Positions 47,701 through 53,877 of a stretch of 64,000 bases of DNA are shown piece after piece (within the stretch, counting starts at the first letter, position 1; each line of letters opens with the position of its first letter). A program made the position numbers and the translations under genes. The notes under the pieces were generated by a model. That model was not told where the DNA came from, searched no databases, and saw only the letters and a list, made by a program, of their open reading frames with translations. Location: NCBI RefSeq assembly GCF_039543385.1, contig NZ_BAABJQ010000029.1:48912-112911 (forward strand), read 5' to 3'. This DNA is from Rugosimonospora acidiphila. Its GTDB lineage: Bacteria > Actinomycetota > Actinomycetes > Mycobacteriales > Micromonosporaceae.

Positions 47701-48756
47701 GTGTACAAGTACTCCGGAGCCGAATCCGTCGTCGATTGTGCCACCAACCCGACGCTAGGCAGCTGCATCCAAGCAGGACTTATGGTCGGAGCTCTCATCG
47801 CTACTGGCGGCGAGTCGGCTTTTGCCGATGCGGCTATAGAGGGTGCAGCCGACGCATTACTCGACGGAGTTGCCGACGCTGCCCTCGACGACGTCGTCGA
47901 CGATGTGGGAACCGCCGCGCTGGATGATGCCGGCTCCGCCGCCGCCGACGACGCGGGATCCGCAGCCGAGGGAGCGGATGGCGGCGAGGGCGAAAGTGGC
48001 GGTGGCAATCGCGGTAGTTGCTTCACCAACAGCTTCACACCCGACACCAAGGTCTTGATGGCCGATGGCAGCAGCAAACCCCTAGCTGAGGTCAAGGTCG
48101 GGGACAAGGTCGCCGCTGCGGATCCGACCACCGGCGCCACGTCAGCCAAGCAGGTCACCCTGTTGCACGACAACAACGATGTGCTGCTCACCGACCTGAC
48201 GGTCACCGACCACAGCGGACGCAGCTGGGTCGTTCAGACCACTCAATATCACCCGTTCTGGGACCCCACGAAGCAGATCTGGATCAACGCTGGCGCGCTA
48301 CCCATCGGCTCCAAGCTCGCCACCGTCGGCGGACACAGCGCGTGGGTCACTGCGGTGCACAACTACACCGCCACCCGCCGGATGCTCGACCTCACCGTGG
48401 CAACCCTTCACACCTTCTACGTGGAAGCTGGCACTACGCCAGTCCTCGTTCATAACGAAGACTGTGGTAGCTATTCAGCACGCCATCGCGCCCCGGATGA
48501 TCGTCGGGGAGGTACGGTGGCACCGCGGCCTCGGGCAGGGGACGAGACTGCGGAAGACGCTGGCGAGACGGACGAGGCGATAAACAATGCGATCGATGGT
48601 ACGAATAACGTCAGTACTATTACCTCGACGTCAATTAACAATCTGCCAGGCCCGATTCAGCTCCCCGAGCCGGCCTCACCTGACGCCAGTGTCGGGGGCC
48701 TGATAGCGGTGGGCGTCATGATTTTTAAGGTCGCATGGGGAGCGATACGTGGATGA
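41743..48756 (+). CDS. RHS/YD-repeat polymorphic toxin with HINT domain and unclassified C-terminal tip
   Basis: 2337 residues from the GTG at 41743; an ATG at 41776 is an alternative. Residues 34-62 are a secretion or anchor segment (SGVTVLAMVAAVLAGIPPTA). An SpvB-like entry (IALSYDSQSQDGLTSSTN, GWDYSPGYIERSYPSC) leads into many YD repeats (YDxxGRxxxxT) and the RHS core end (YDASTGRFLSADPVFEAGDP, NGYGYAGNNPVTRSDPSGE). Residues 2093-2238 are a HINT autoprotease: CFTNSFTPDTKVLMADGS, then TQYHPFW, closing with VLVHN. The last 99 residues should be the released toxin. They contain an acidic low-complexity stretch and a terminal hydrophobic helix (VGGLIAVGVMIFKVAWGAI), with no known toxin motif. 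Two small genes follow at once, in the immunity position. Confidence 0.93.
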   Translation: MINVADENGFDMGVRRTRLLFDSGTTERRGWHRWRDLLSGVTVLAMVAAVLAGIPPTAAVAKDRFSPPPLPKTRAVPVTPVKSHYQKPKPMPQWQPSAIVWPSGSADATLTSTAVESSAAAGTSPAGLTSAGSASASPKVRAGSLPVWLGPPTAKPAGRDAKAVADTDGTAAGVAKVHVDVAPQAAATAAGIHGVILSLSRSDGGTAPGEVHVMLSYAQFQDAFGGDWGSRLRLRALPACAVSTPATPSCRVETAVTFTNDVSSQMLQADVTIPAATAGQRAGTMVLAADASGDSGGGGDFTATSLSTSGTWSAGGAGDSFDWSYPITVPDVPGDLTPQIALSYDSQSQDGLTSSTNNQASWIGDGWDYSPGYIERSYPSCNDNPKGPTKTGDSCWSDSANTLTMSLGSSSSQLVKDDKTGIYHPQNDTNEKVELLSGAPNGAYNGEYWRITTADGIQYYFGKNQLPGYASGDTATNSVYTEPVFFTSQVTGRESCYNATFVKSFCQDAYRWNLDYVVDTHHDTIAYYYHPETNYYSTDSGTTANASYVRGGYLEKIAYGQRDGQVYTTQPAAQVLFATNGRCDTSDTGCDTSTLTSTTASHWPDVPFDENCANKAACANVSPTFWTESMLTGIQTQALVNGTETNVDSWSLKHSLPPTGDSTKPSLWLSSITRTGQDTTAAPGSSTIPLPTVTFTGRGMANRVAANDGNLPITRQRMYEIDTETGEKISINYSTAVCPTCVPSDPSHNTTLAYPDYWTRDGQSDPSLDWFNKYVVTDVTQQDPTGGAANDDIITKYTPDGSPAWHYNDDPTTPTSRRTWDQWRGYAGMSVSTGTAPDPVTKTTYKYLQGMDGDTLSASSTRSVSVTDSRGDSVRDLNQYSGMTYETQVFNGSDIVTDTITDPYTSVATASHTYDPSTGLPASQAFHTGTAKTRVYTPLADGTTRETETDTSYDGYGRPVKVDDKGDVNTSSDDLCTTTSYADSTTAWILDLDSEVSTVSVDCSTTASVPDDVVSDDQTFYDNSTTLGAAPTLGDVTMTKEVASYTGSTPNYITTQTLRVDQYGRTTSSTDADNHTTLTAYTPSSGAQPTQIATLDPMHLKTTTQYDPLRNLPTTVTDPAGYLTTEQYDALGRLTAVYKPGNPVGTGKPNLKYSYTVSSTGPSVEDTYTLNHDGSAYALSETLYDSMLRARETQVETPSNGRTITDTIYNSDGWQSQVAGPYFDPNPVSTTLVQAQAGLVDSITGYLYDPAGRTKAEIASTRGTQTWQTTYIYGGNFTTTIPPAGATPTTTVTDARGNTTDLIQYHAGVSPDYLHRSADTFDDTRYTYYPDGNQHTEVDPAGNSWSWQYNLRGQQTQSNDPDTGQSTTTYDNADQLLTTTDSQGHQTTYTYNPDGQKTGAYDTTATQTLSTGNAIATWTYDAQGRPSATTSYSDGDIYTSTIAGYNPQDQPTGNKITLTGTDAALVPSSGYSFGYGYTYNGMRDEEDDPTTGDLPAEDLTYGYDNLDEPTSLDSPALPGGVAWDYVSAVGYDEFGKPLRYTFGPSTNRVLADMTYDPQTQALTKISTSTDAAGLIDDVSYTFGNSDVSKGAGLLTKTVDKYNGGTTVDTQCYQYDYAQRLQQAWTATDSCAADPDSNSGSSVGGPVAPYWQSWTYDTAGNRQTETDHDTTGNSTQDTVTTYQYPAAGSATDQPHTLRSTTVAGPSATAATYSYDTSGETRRITGGTLGDQTLTWNDQGRLATDTTIAGTTSYVYDGDGNLLVRRDPGSTTLYLGDEQVVLNGSGKLDATRYYTMNGATIAARTGTSNPDYLIPDRQGTDQLSIASDTEAVTRRQYLPFGQVRGTAPTAWPGDKGFVGGDQDATTSLENLGAREYDASTGRFLSADPVFEAGDPTQLNGYGYAGNNPVTRSDPSGETGRPCPDGDCSVPPANPNGAYECKQGCTNGHPSDPKTPDPGKSTSHPTKKKKKGLFSRVVKSSLLKHVAHAVYKYSGAESVVDCATNPTLGSCIQAGLMVGALIATGGESAFADAAIEGAADALLDGVADAALDDVVDDVGTAALDDAGSAAADDAGSAAEGADGGEGESGGGNRGSCFTNSFTPDTKVLMADGSSKPLAEVKVGDKVAAADPTTGATSAKQVTLLHDNNDVLLTDLTVTDHSGRSWVVQTTQYHPFWDPTKQIWINAGALPIGSKLATVGGHSAWVTAVHNYTATRRMLDLTVATLHTFYVEAGTTPVLVHNEDCGSYSARHRAPDDRRGGTVAPRPRAGDETAEDAGETDEAINNAIDGTNNVSTITSTSINNLPGPIQLPEPASPDASVGGLIAVGVMIFKVAWGAIRG

Positions 48757-49186
48757 CGAGTCCGCGCGATATATCAAGAACGTGTTGAACCTTGATCTCG
48801 ACGAAGCCACGCGAATCGACTCGTCCAAGGCCCACGATTCACTAGAAGAGGGCCAGGCACTTCTTGTGGCCGCGTTTGCGTTGTTGGCGAGACGTCGTTT
48901 TCTCAATAGTGAAGTGCGGTATATCGCCGGATTTGTGGCTGATGTTCACACAAGACTCGGGAGTATCGGCTGGGCGAGTTTCCTGCGCGACGGGCAGGCT
49001 GCAATTCGATACGCGCTCGGCGAAGCGATGTTTGCGGAGGTCTTGGAGTCCAAGAGTTTTCTGTCGACGATATCGCCACTATTAATAGAATTGGTACGGG
49101 ACCTAGCGTTGACTGAAAGTGAGATCGACTCTTTGATCGAAGACGCGGACCGTTGTTTCACCGAAGCGCGCCAGCATATAAGATGA
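48749..49186 (+). CDS. Candidate immunity protein 1
   Basis: 145 residues, all helical in appearance, no signal peptide. The GTG start has GGGGAG six bases upstream and overlaps the last codons of the RHS toxin gene, so translation is coupled. The core EVRYIAGFVADVHTRLG, then AAIRYALGEAMF and LVRDLALTESEIDSLIEDAD resembles the next gene (EVR/DVR-IA, IR-ALGE, DL-L-E-ID-L). GC is low: 29 of 60 bases at 48901-48960. Position, size and composition fit an immunity protein against the RHS tip. Neither protein matches an immunity family I can name. Confidence 0.7.
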   Translation: MDDESARYIKNVLNLDLDEATRIDSSKAHDSLEEGQALLVAAFALLARRRFLNSEVRYIAGFVADVHTRLGSIGWASFLRDGQAAIRYALGEAMFAEVLESKSFLSTISPLLIELVRDLALTESEIDSLIEDADRCFTEARQHIR

Positions 49187-49230
49187 CCTCGTGAACTAGT
49201 GGATTTGATTGGAGCGGAGGAAGGTTGTCG

Positions 49231-49668
49231 GTGGCGGGTCCGCGGACAATAAATGGTAAAATGCTGCGCGCGTTAGCGAAGCGAGATGACGAAGGTTTTA
49301 AGTACTGGCGGATCAGAATGAACGACGACGAGGAGGCAAAGCGTACCCTTTACGCGATGTATTACGAGGCTTTCCGAGAAGCTGCGGACCGCCGGTTTCC
49401 TGTCGGCGGAGATGTTCGCGACATCGCGCGATTCCTCGCTCAGCCTCGTGTGCCGCTGTCTCCTGAGATGAAGCTTCCCGTCGTGGAGTCGGAAGCGCTG
49501 ATTCGGTCGGCATTGGGCGAAAGAGGCCTCGTGAAGGGTATTCCGAAAAGGATGGTAAGCGAGATTCGTATGCAGTTGTTCGTGTATTTAGTTGAAGACC
49601 TCGACCTGCCCGACGAAAAATTGGATACGCTGCTTGAAGCAGCTGAAGGATGGGTCTATTCCAGTTGA
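49231..49668 (+). CDS. Candidate immunity protein 2, paralogue of the preceding gene
   Basis: 145 residues from a GTG at 49231 with GGAGGAAGG six bases upstream; a TTG at 49225 is less likely because it abuts the ribosome site. It is helical, with MYYEAFREAADRRFPVGG, DVRDIARFLAQ, ALIRSALGERGL and LVEDLDLPDEKLDTLLEAAE. The order of motifs mirrors the gene at 48749, so the pair arose by tandem duplication or by acquisition of related immunities. The shared family looks like one widespread in actinobacteria with no known activity. It ends 103 bases from the convergent prepilin peptidase gene. Confidence 0.65.
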   Translation: MAGPRTINGKMLRALAKRDDEGFKYWRIRMNDDEEAKRTLYAMYYEAFREAADRRFPVGGDVRDIARFLAQPRVPLSPEMKLPVVESEALIRSALGERGLVKGIPKRMVSEIRMQLFVYLVEDLDLPDEKLDTLLEAAEGWVYSS

Positions 49669-49771
49669 TCCTGATCTCCACGGGTCGGATCTTGGATGTC
49701 GCGTTCCCGATTGACATCGCCGATAGTAGCTGCGCGGTCGGACGGCGAATGGCCAGTTGTCGCGCCAGCGG

Positions 49772-50530
49772 TCAATGAGTTCGCATGACGCGAGATAACA
49801 CCGCCGTTGCCAAAGCCCCTGCTAGCAGGAACGGCCCGAAAGGTATGGAATCTCCAGGAGCGAGCCGGCCTCGTACGATCTGTGCCCCTGCCAACGGGCT
49901 GGCAACGAGGTACGGCAGCACGGTAGCCAGTACAACGCACCGCCAGCCAAGGGGGCCGAGAGCTAAGCCGAGCAGTGCCGACAGACGTACGTCGCCGAGC
50001 CCGATCACGCGGGGTGACAGCAGCGCCAGGAGGAAGTAGACACCGCCGAGCGCTGCAGAAGCGATTGCTGCATCGAAGAGCAGGCTTGGACGCCGCGAGG
50101 CTGCGGCCGCGGTCGTGAGGAGGGCCACAAGGCCGGCACCGGTGCGCCAGATGATTGGGGTGGGCAGCCGGTAGACCGCGATGTCGATTGTGGACAGCAG
50201 GATGCCTGAGAGTCCTAGCAGTATCCAACTTGCGAGCAGCGCGTCCTGGCTGAATCTGTGGGCGGGTAGCCCCCAGGCCAGTGCCGCGGTGGTCGTGACT
50301 GCGGCGATGACGAGAACCCACGGCGACGGGCCCTGAGGATGACCGCAACCGCAGCAGCGTGGGCGTGCTGATATCCAGCCTGCGAGGCCGGATCGGAAGA
50401 TGAGGCCGCACTGTGTGCAACTGTTACGGGCGGGTTCGCCGGAGGGGACGCTGAGGCGGTAGGCCACGCGTGAGGTCGTAGCACCGACGCCGCCCGCTGC
50501 GAGGGCGGCTACGGCGATCCAGACCTGCAT
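49772..50530 (-). CDS. A24-family prepilin peptidase
   Basis: 252 residues from the ATG at 50530. Two CxxC pairs near the N-terminus (NSCTQCG, CCGCGHPQ) recall the zinc-binding loop of type IV prepilin peptidases. The catalytic aspartates are in STIDIAVYRLPTP and in the GLGDVRLSALLG motif (GxGDxKL type). About seven membrane segments are visible. It cleaves the leader of Flp-type prepilins at the inner face of the membrane and would process the pilin at 57843 and the TadE-like proteins. It is encoded opposite to the Tad operon, about 1.1 kb from it. Confidence 0.9.
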   Translation of the reverse strand: MQVWIAVAALAAGGVGATTSRVAYRLSVPSGEPARNSCTQCGLIFRSGLAGWISARPRCCGCGHPQGPSPWVLVIAAVTTTAALAWGLPAHRFSQDALLASWILLGLSGILLSTIDIAVYRLPTPIIWRTGAGLVALLTTAAAASRRPSLLFDAAIASAALGGVYFLLALLSPRVIGLGDVRLSALLGLALGPLGWRCVVLATVLPYLVASPLAGAQIVRGRLAPGDSIPFGPFLLAGALATAVLSRVMRTH

Positions 50531-50544
50531 GGGCTCAGGTAGCC

Positions 50545-50862
50545 CTAGGCAAGCGTGTTGGCCTGGAGGGCCTTGATCAGTGCCGCGATTTTGGTGGCCT
50601 GTTTGTGGCCGGTGGGGGTGAGGGCGTAGATGTGGTCGCGTCGCCTGGCTCCGTTGCGACTGACGAGCCCGGCGTCGTGGAGACGGTTGAGCAGGCGTGT
50701 CAGATCGCTGTCGCTGGGCCGCCGTTGTCCCCATTCGGCCAGGGCCGCGCCGACTTCGCTGTAGCGCAGGGGTTGGTTCCGCCCTTGAAAGCAGACCAGG
50801 GCGGCCGCGTCCCAGACGTAGTACACCAGGCTGTTGATCTCTTGTAGTTGGTCGTAGCTCAC
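50545..50862 (-). CDS. Winged-helix DNA-binding protein (MarR/HxlR-like)
   Basis: 105 residues with a GTG start. AALVCFQGRNQPLRYSEVGA and SDLTRLLNRLHDAGLVSRNG form a compact winged helix, and the tail YALTPTGHKQATKIAALI is the usual C-terminal helix. It ends 15 bases before the prepilin peptidase start and is likely co-transcribed with it. It may regulate pilus genes. No effector domain is present. Confidence 0.75.
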   Translation of the reverse strand: MSYDQLQEINSLVYYVWDAAALVCFQGRNQPLRYSEVGAALAEWGQRRPSDSDLTRLLNRLHDAGLVSRNGARRRDHIYALTPTGHKQATKIAALIKALQANTLA

Positions 50863-51069
50863 TCACACACCGTCCTGCCCCCAGGCCCGAGCGACGTCCC
50901 ACCCCGCCGTCTGTCATTTCTCAGGTTGCTCAATGCAAGCGTTCACTTCAGCGAGGTTCGCTGTGGGTGTCAAGACCCGTAACTGTTGGTGATCTTGAAT
51001 ATTCATGCTGGCGTGATCGGTTCTTCGAGGTCCGCCCGCCCGACTAAGCGGGTAGAGTCGCTTTCCCGA

Positions 51070-51396
51070 TTACCAGGCCGCGCGTTCGTCTATCGCGAAT
51101 TCCGGCGAGACGGGCGGCCAGTCGAGGTCCTGCGCGAGTCGCAGGATGGTACGGCCCTTCACGGTCACCGCCACACGGGCACTTGAGGGGCTACCGAGGG
51201 CTGTCCCGTCGGGACATTGGTGTGCGGCTTCGACCTCGATGAGTAAGCAGACGGCCGCGTTGACCGCGTCCGGGTCCGCGGTAGCGAGGTGGGCGTGTGG
51301 CGGCAGGCCTTCCGCGAGGCAGCCCAGGACGTCCAAGACATGTGGCGTCTGCAGGAACTCGGCCGTTCGTAGCAGCGCCTCGAACTCGAATTCCAT
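51070..51396 (-). CDS. Small hypothetical protein, possibly winged-helix
   Basis: 108 residues from an ATG at 51396 with GGGGTGG upstream; a GTG three codons earlier is possible. ALLRTAEFLQTPHVLDVLGC and AVTVKGRTILRLAQDLDW give the outline of a small winged helix (an HxlR-like N-terminal helix and C-terminal helix). The central DNA-recognition part is less convincing. It is divergent from the Tad operon and faces the GCACGTGC repeats, which makes a regulatory role reasonable. Confidence 0.5.
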   Translation of the reverse strand: MEFEFEALLRTAEFLQTPHVLDVLGCLAEGLPPHAHLATADPDAVNAAVCLLIEVEAAHQCPDGTALGSPSSARVAVTVKGRTILRLAQDLDWPPVSPEFAIDERAAW

Positions 51397-51546
51397 GCCT
51401 GCCACCCCGATTCGCCGGTCCGCACATTCGTGGAGATCACCGCGTAGTGCGGCGGGTTGGCGACATTCTGTGCCGGCCGGTGCGCGCTGACAACCCCTCC
51501 TGAGATGAGTTTTGCGGGCAAAGTGGATACCGCTGACGTCGCGACA

Positions 51547-51606
51547 GCACGTGCCGCGATGACGTCATGCCGGCACGTGCCGGCTTCGCGTCATGCTGGC
51601 ACGTGC
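51547..51606. promoter_or_regulatory. Three GCACGTGC palindromes at exact 26-bp spacing
   Basis: gcacgtgc occurs at 51547-51554, 51573-51580 and 51599-51606. Each copy is followed by a related sequence ending cgtcat, so the full unit is a 26-bp direct repeat in two and a half copies. The last one ends 48 bases before the ATG of the first Tad-locus gene and faces the divergent small gene at 51396. This is a likely binding array for a regulator of the locus. Confidence 0.7.
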
Positions 51607-51654
51607 GGCTTGCGCGTCATTACTGCCCGTAGCGGAGATCGGTGGAGGTGGGCT

Positions 51655-52263
51655 ATGACTGTTGTCGGCGTCAAGCGGGAGGGTGTGCCGGTGCGAGGTT
51701 TTGCGAGCTGTCTGGCGGTCACGCTGGCGGTCTTCACAGCCTCGTCAGCCGCCGGTTGCTCGAGCGACTCGCCGTCGAGCGCGGCGACCCCGCCCGTGCC
51801 GACACTGAGCGCTCCCGCCGTGTCGAGCCCGTCGACCGACCCGAGTGGTGGTCAGGTCCAGCAGGCCGTGACCGCGTACATGGACCTGTTGCACGCGTTC
51901 GTCGCGGCGAGTAATGCCGGGACGACCGACACCAGCGACCTGTCGAACTACGGAACGGGAACAGCCCTGCAGGTGCTGTCCGACGGGCTGCAGGACAACA
52001 AGTCCAAAGGGGTGAAGTCGCAGGGGCAGCCGGGTATCGACGCGCCGCAAGTCACGAAGATTTCCCCCGCGGATGACCCGACCAGCGTCACCGTCACAGG
52101 CTGCGTCGACGATACGCATTGGCTCCTCTACACGTACGACGGCAAACTCGCCGACAACCCGCCGTCGGGGCGCCGCGGCACCAGCGCCGTGATTGACCGC
52201 AGCGGGAGCGTGTGGAAAGTGACCTCCCTGGCCATCAAGGACGTCGGGACATGCGCAGACTGA
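51655..52263 (+). CDS. Lipoprotein, first gene of the Tad locus
   Basis: 202 residues from the ATG at 51655 with GGAGGTGG upstream. A lipobox is seen at SSAAGCSSDSPSS near residue 34, then a Ser/Pro/Thr-rich linker. The mature domain has QQAVTAYMDLLHAFVAASNA and ends RSGSVWKVTSLAIKDVGTCA, resembling secreted NTF2/SnoaL-like actinobacterial lipoproteins that precede Tad genes. It is membrane-anchored outside the cell and overlaps the next gene by 13 bases. Function unknown. Confidence 0.8.
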   Translation: MTVVGVKREGVPVRGFASCLAVTLAVFTASSAAGCSSDSPSSAATPPVPTLSAPAVSSPSTDPSGGQVQQAVTAYMDLLHAFVAASNAGTTDTSDLSNYGTGTALQVLSDGLQDNKSKGVKSQGQPGIDAPQVTKISPADDPTSVTVTGCVDDTHWLLYTYDGKLADNPPSGRRGTSAVIDRSGSVWKVTSLAIKDVGTCAD

Positions 52264-53141
52264 CCACAGTCCTCACCGCTACGGCCGTGCTCGTGCTGGC
52301 GATCACGCTCGCACCCATCGGCCGTCCAGCCTTCGCCGGCGCCTGGGGCTCCGTCGACTGCCGCAAGACCCCCTCCAACCCGCAATGCCTGGTGACGGTG
52401 GGCACCAGCGGCGGCCCGGGCAGCCCGGGCACCACCGCGTCCAGCGCGTGCCACGACCCCAACGGCACGGTCGTGCCCTGCTCTCTGCCGGGGGTGGGCT
52501 GGCTGGCCGACGACGGCTGCTACTACCAGCCCGCCACCGGGGACGAACTCGCCGCCGCCGAAGCCGCCGGTGGAATCCTGACCCCGCCAGCGCAGTGGTA
52601 CGTCGGTCAGTGCGGCTACCCGCCAGTGCCGGGGCTGACCCAGTTCCGCGTCTTTGGCTCCGCACCGGGTCCCCAGCTACTCGCGGACATGGCGGTCAAG
52701 GCACTACGCCTGCCCGCGCCGGTGATCCGAACGAATCCCTCGGTGGCGGCCCAGGTGCTGATCAGAGTGCCCGTGTGGCTGTGGCTGGATTCGTGGGGGG
52801 ACCAGACGGCGACGGCGAGTGTGCCGGGCATGTCGGTGACCGCGACCGCGCGCCCGACGCGAGTGGTGTGGTCGCCGGGCGACGGCACATCGGTCGCCTG
52901 TACCGGTGCGGGCACACCCTGGTCGGCCGGTGACGACCCGGCCTCGGCGTCGCCGACCTGCGGGCACACCTACCTCTCCACCTCGGCCGGGGCGCCGGGC
53001 AACGCGTTCACCCTGACGGCCGCGGTCACCTGGCAGGTCAGCTGGGCCGGGGGCGGGCAGACCGGCACCGCCCCGGATATGCAGACCACCGCCCAGGTCG
53101 GTGTCACGGTGGGCACGTCACAGACGGTCACGATCGGCTGA
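52251..53141 (+). CDS. Secreted Tad-locus protein
   Basis: 296 residues from the ATG at 52251, overlapping the lipoprotein stop. The signal peptide is TTVLTATAVLVLAITLAP with cleavage after AFAGA. The mature protein is Cys-containing and Trp/Gly-rich. It has a beta-rich C-terminal part (VVWSPGDGTSVACTGAGTPW and CGHTYLSTSAGAPGNAFTLT) resembling a PKD-like module with a paired cysteine. Proteins of this type are common at the head of actinobacterial Tad operons and have no assigned job. No membrane anchor is seen beyond the signal peptide. Confidence 0.8.
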   Translation: MRRLTTVLTATAVLVLAITLAPIGRPAFAGAWGSVDCRKTPSNPQCLVTVGTSGGPGSPGTTASSACHDPNGTVVPCSLPGVGWLADDGCYYQPATGDELAAAEAAGGILTPPAQWYVGQCGYPPVPGLTQFRVFGSAPGPQLLADMAVKALRLPAPVIRTNPSVAAQVLIRVPVWLWLDSWGDQTATASVPGMSVTATARPTRVVWSPGDGTSVACTGAGTPWSAGDDPASASPTCGHTYLSTSAGAPGNAFTLTAAVTWQVSWAGGGQTGTAPDMQTTAQVGVTVGTSQTVTIG

Positions 53142-53174
53142 CCACGGCGGTACCGAGTTCTAGGGGAGGAATCC

Positions 53175-53861
53175 GTGTCGGGCCCATTGAGGACCATGGA
53201 TCGGCCAGGTCTGGACGCCCGCGCGCCGGACTTCGCGGCACCCGTGGACACGACCGGGGTACGTCCGCGTCGCTCGGTCGGCCGTCTCGTCGCGGGGCTG
53301 TTGCTGGCGGCGGTGATGGCGCTGGTCTTCGTCATGGTGTCGCAGCGCACCGATCACAAGGTGCCGGTGTTGGCGGTGACCAGGTCGGTCGCGGCCGGGC
53401 AGCGGCTGACGGCCGCGGATCTGGTCGCGGTGCGGGTGGCGGTGGAGGCCGGGGTTCCGGTCGTGCCAGCCGACCAGCTCGGCGGGGTGGTGGGGCACAC
53501 GGCGGTGGTGCCGTTGGTGCGGGGGGCGTTGCTGGCGCCGCGGCAGATCGGGCAGGCCGCGTGGCCGCCGGCGGGGCAGGCGGAGGTGGCGCTGCCAGTG
53601 AAAGCGGGACACGTCCCCATGGATCTGCAACCCGGCGCGACCGTCATGGTGCTGATCAGCCCGGCGGCCACCAGCGGAGCCACGTCTGGCGCGCAGACGG
53701 CGGAAGTGCGGGACCCGGCCACGGTGGTGGCCGTGGCGGCGGCAAGCGACGGATCCGGGGCCCAACTCGTGTCGCTGCTGGTGACGCAGGACGCGGGGCT
53801 GCAGTTGGCGGGCGCGTCGAGTGGGGACGTGTCGCTGGTGCTCCTGGCGCCGCGCGGATGA
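53175..53861 (+). CDS. SAF-domain (CpaB/RcpC-type) pilus assembly protein
   Basis: 228 residues with a GTG start and GGGGAGGA upstream. One transmembrane helix (VAGLLLAAVMALVFVMVSQR) near residue 40 is followed by a SAF domain (VLAVTRSVAAGQRLTAADLV, then GHTAVVPLVRGALL). CpaB-like proteins sit at the membrane of Flp pili, where the SAF domain may bind glycan. The actinobacterial version is shorter than proteobacterial CpaB. It ends 16 bases before the CpaE-like gene. Confidence 0.85.
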   Translation: MSGPLRTMDRPGLDARAPDFAAPVDTTGVRPRRSVGRLVAGLLLAAVMALVFVMVSQRTDHKVPVLAVTRSVAAGQRLTAADLVAVRVAVEAGVPVVPADQLGGVVGHTAVVPLVRGALLAPRQIGQAAWPPAGQAEVALPVKAGHVPMDLQPGATVMVLISPAATSGATSGAQTAEVRDPATVVAVAAASDGSGAQLVSLLVTQDAGLQLAGASSGDVSLVLLAPRG

Positions 53862-53877
53862 GGAGCGGGGGGCGACT

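Noticed and set aside
41743..48756. Possibility that the HINT domain is an intein inside a host gene
   Set aside because: It lies near the C-terminus after an RHS core and ends VLVHN, as in polymorphic-toxin HINT modules; no conserved extein follows.
51547..51606. CRISPR array
   Set aside because: The repeats have an 8-bp core and a 26-bp step with related, not unique, intervening sequence, and there are no cas genes.
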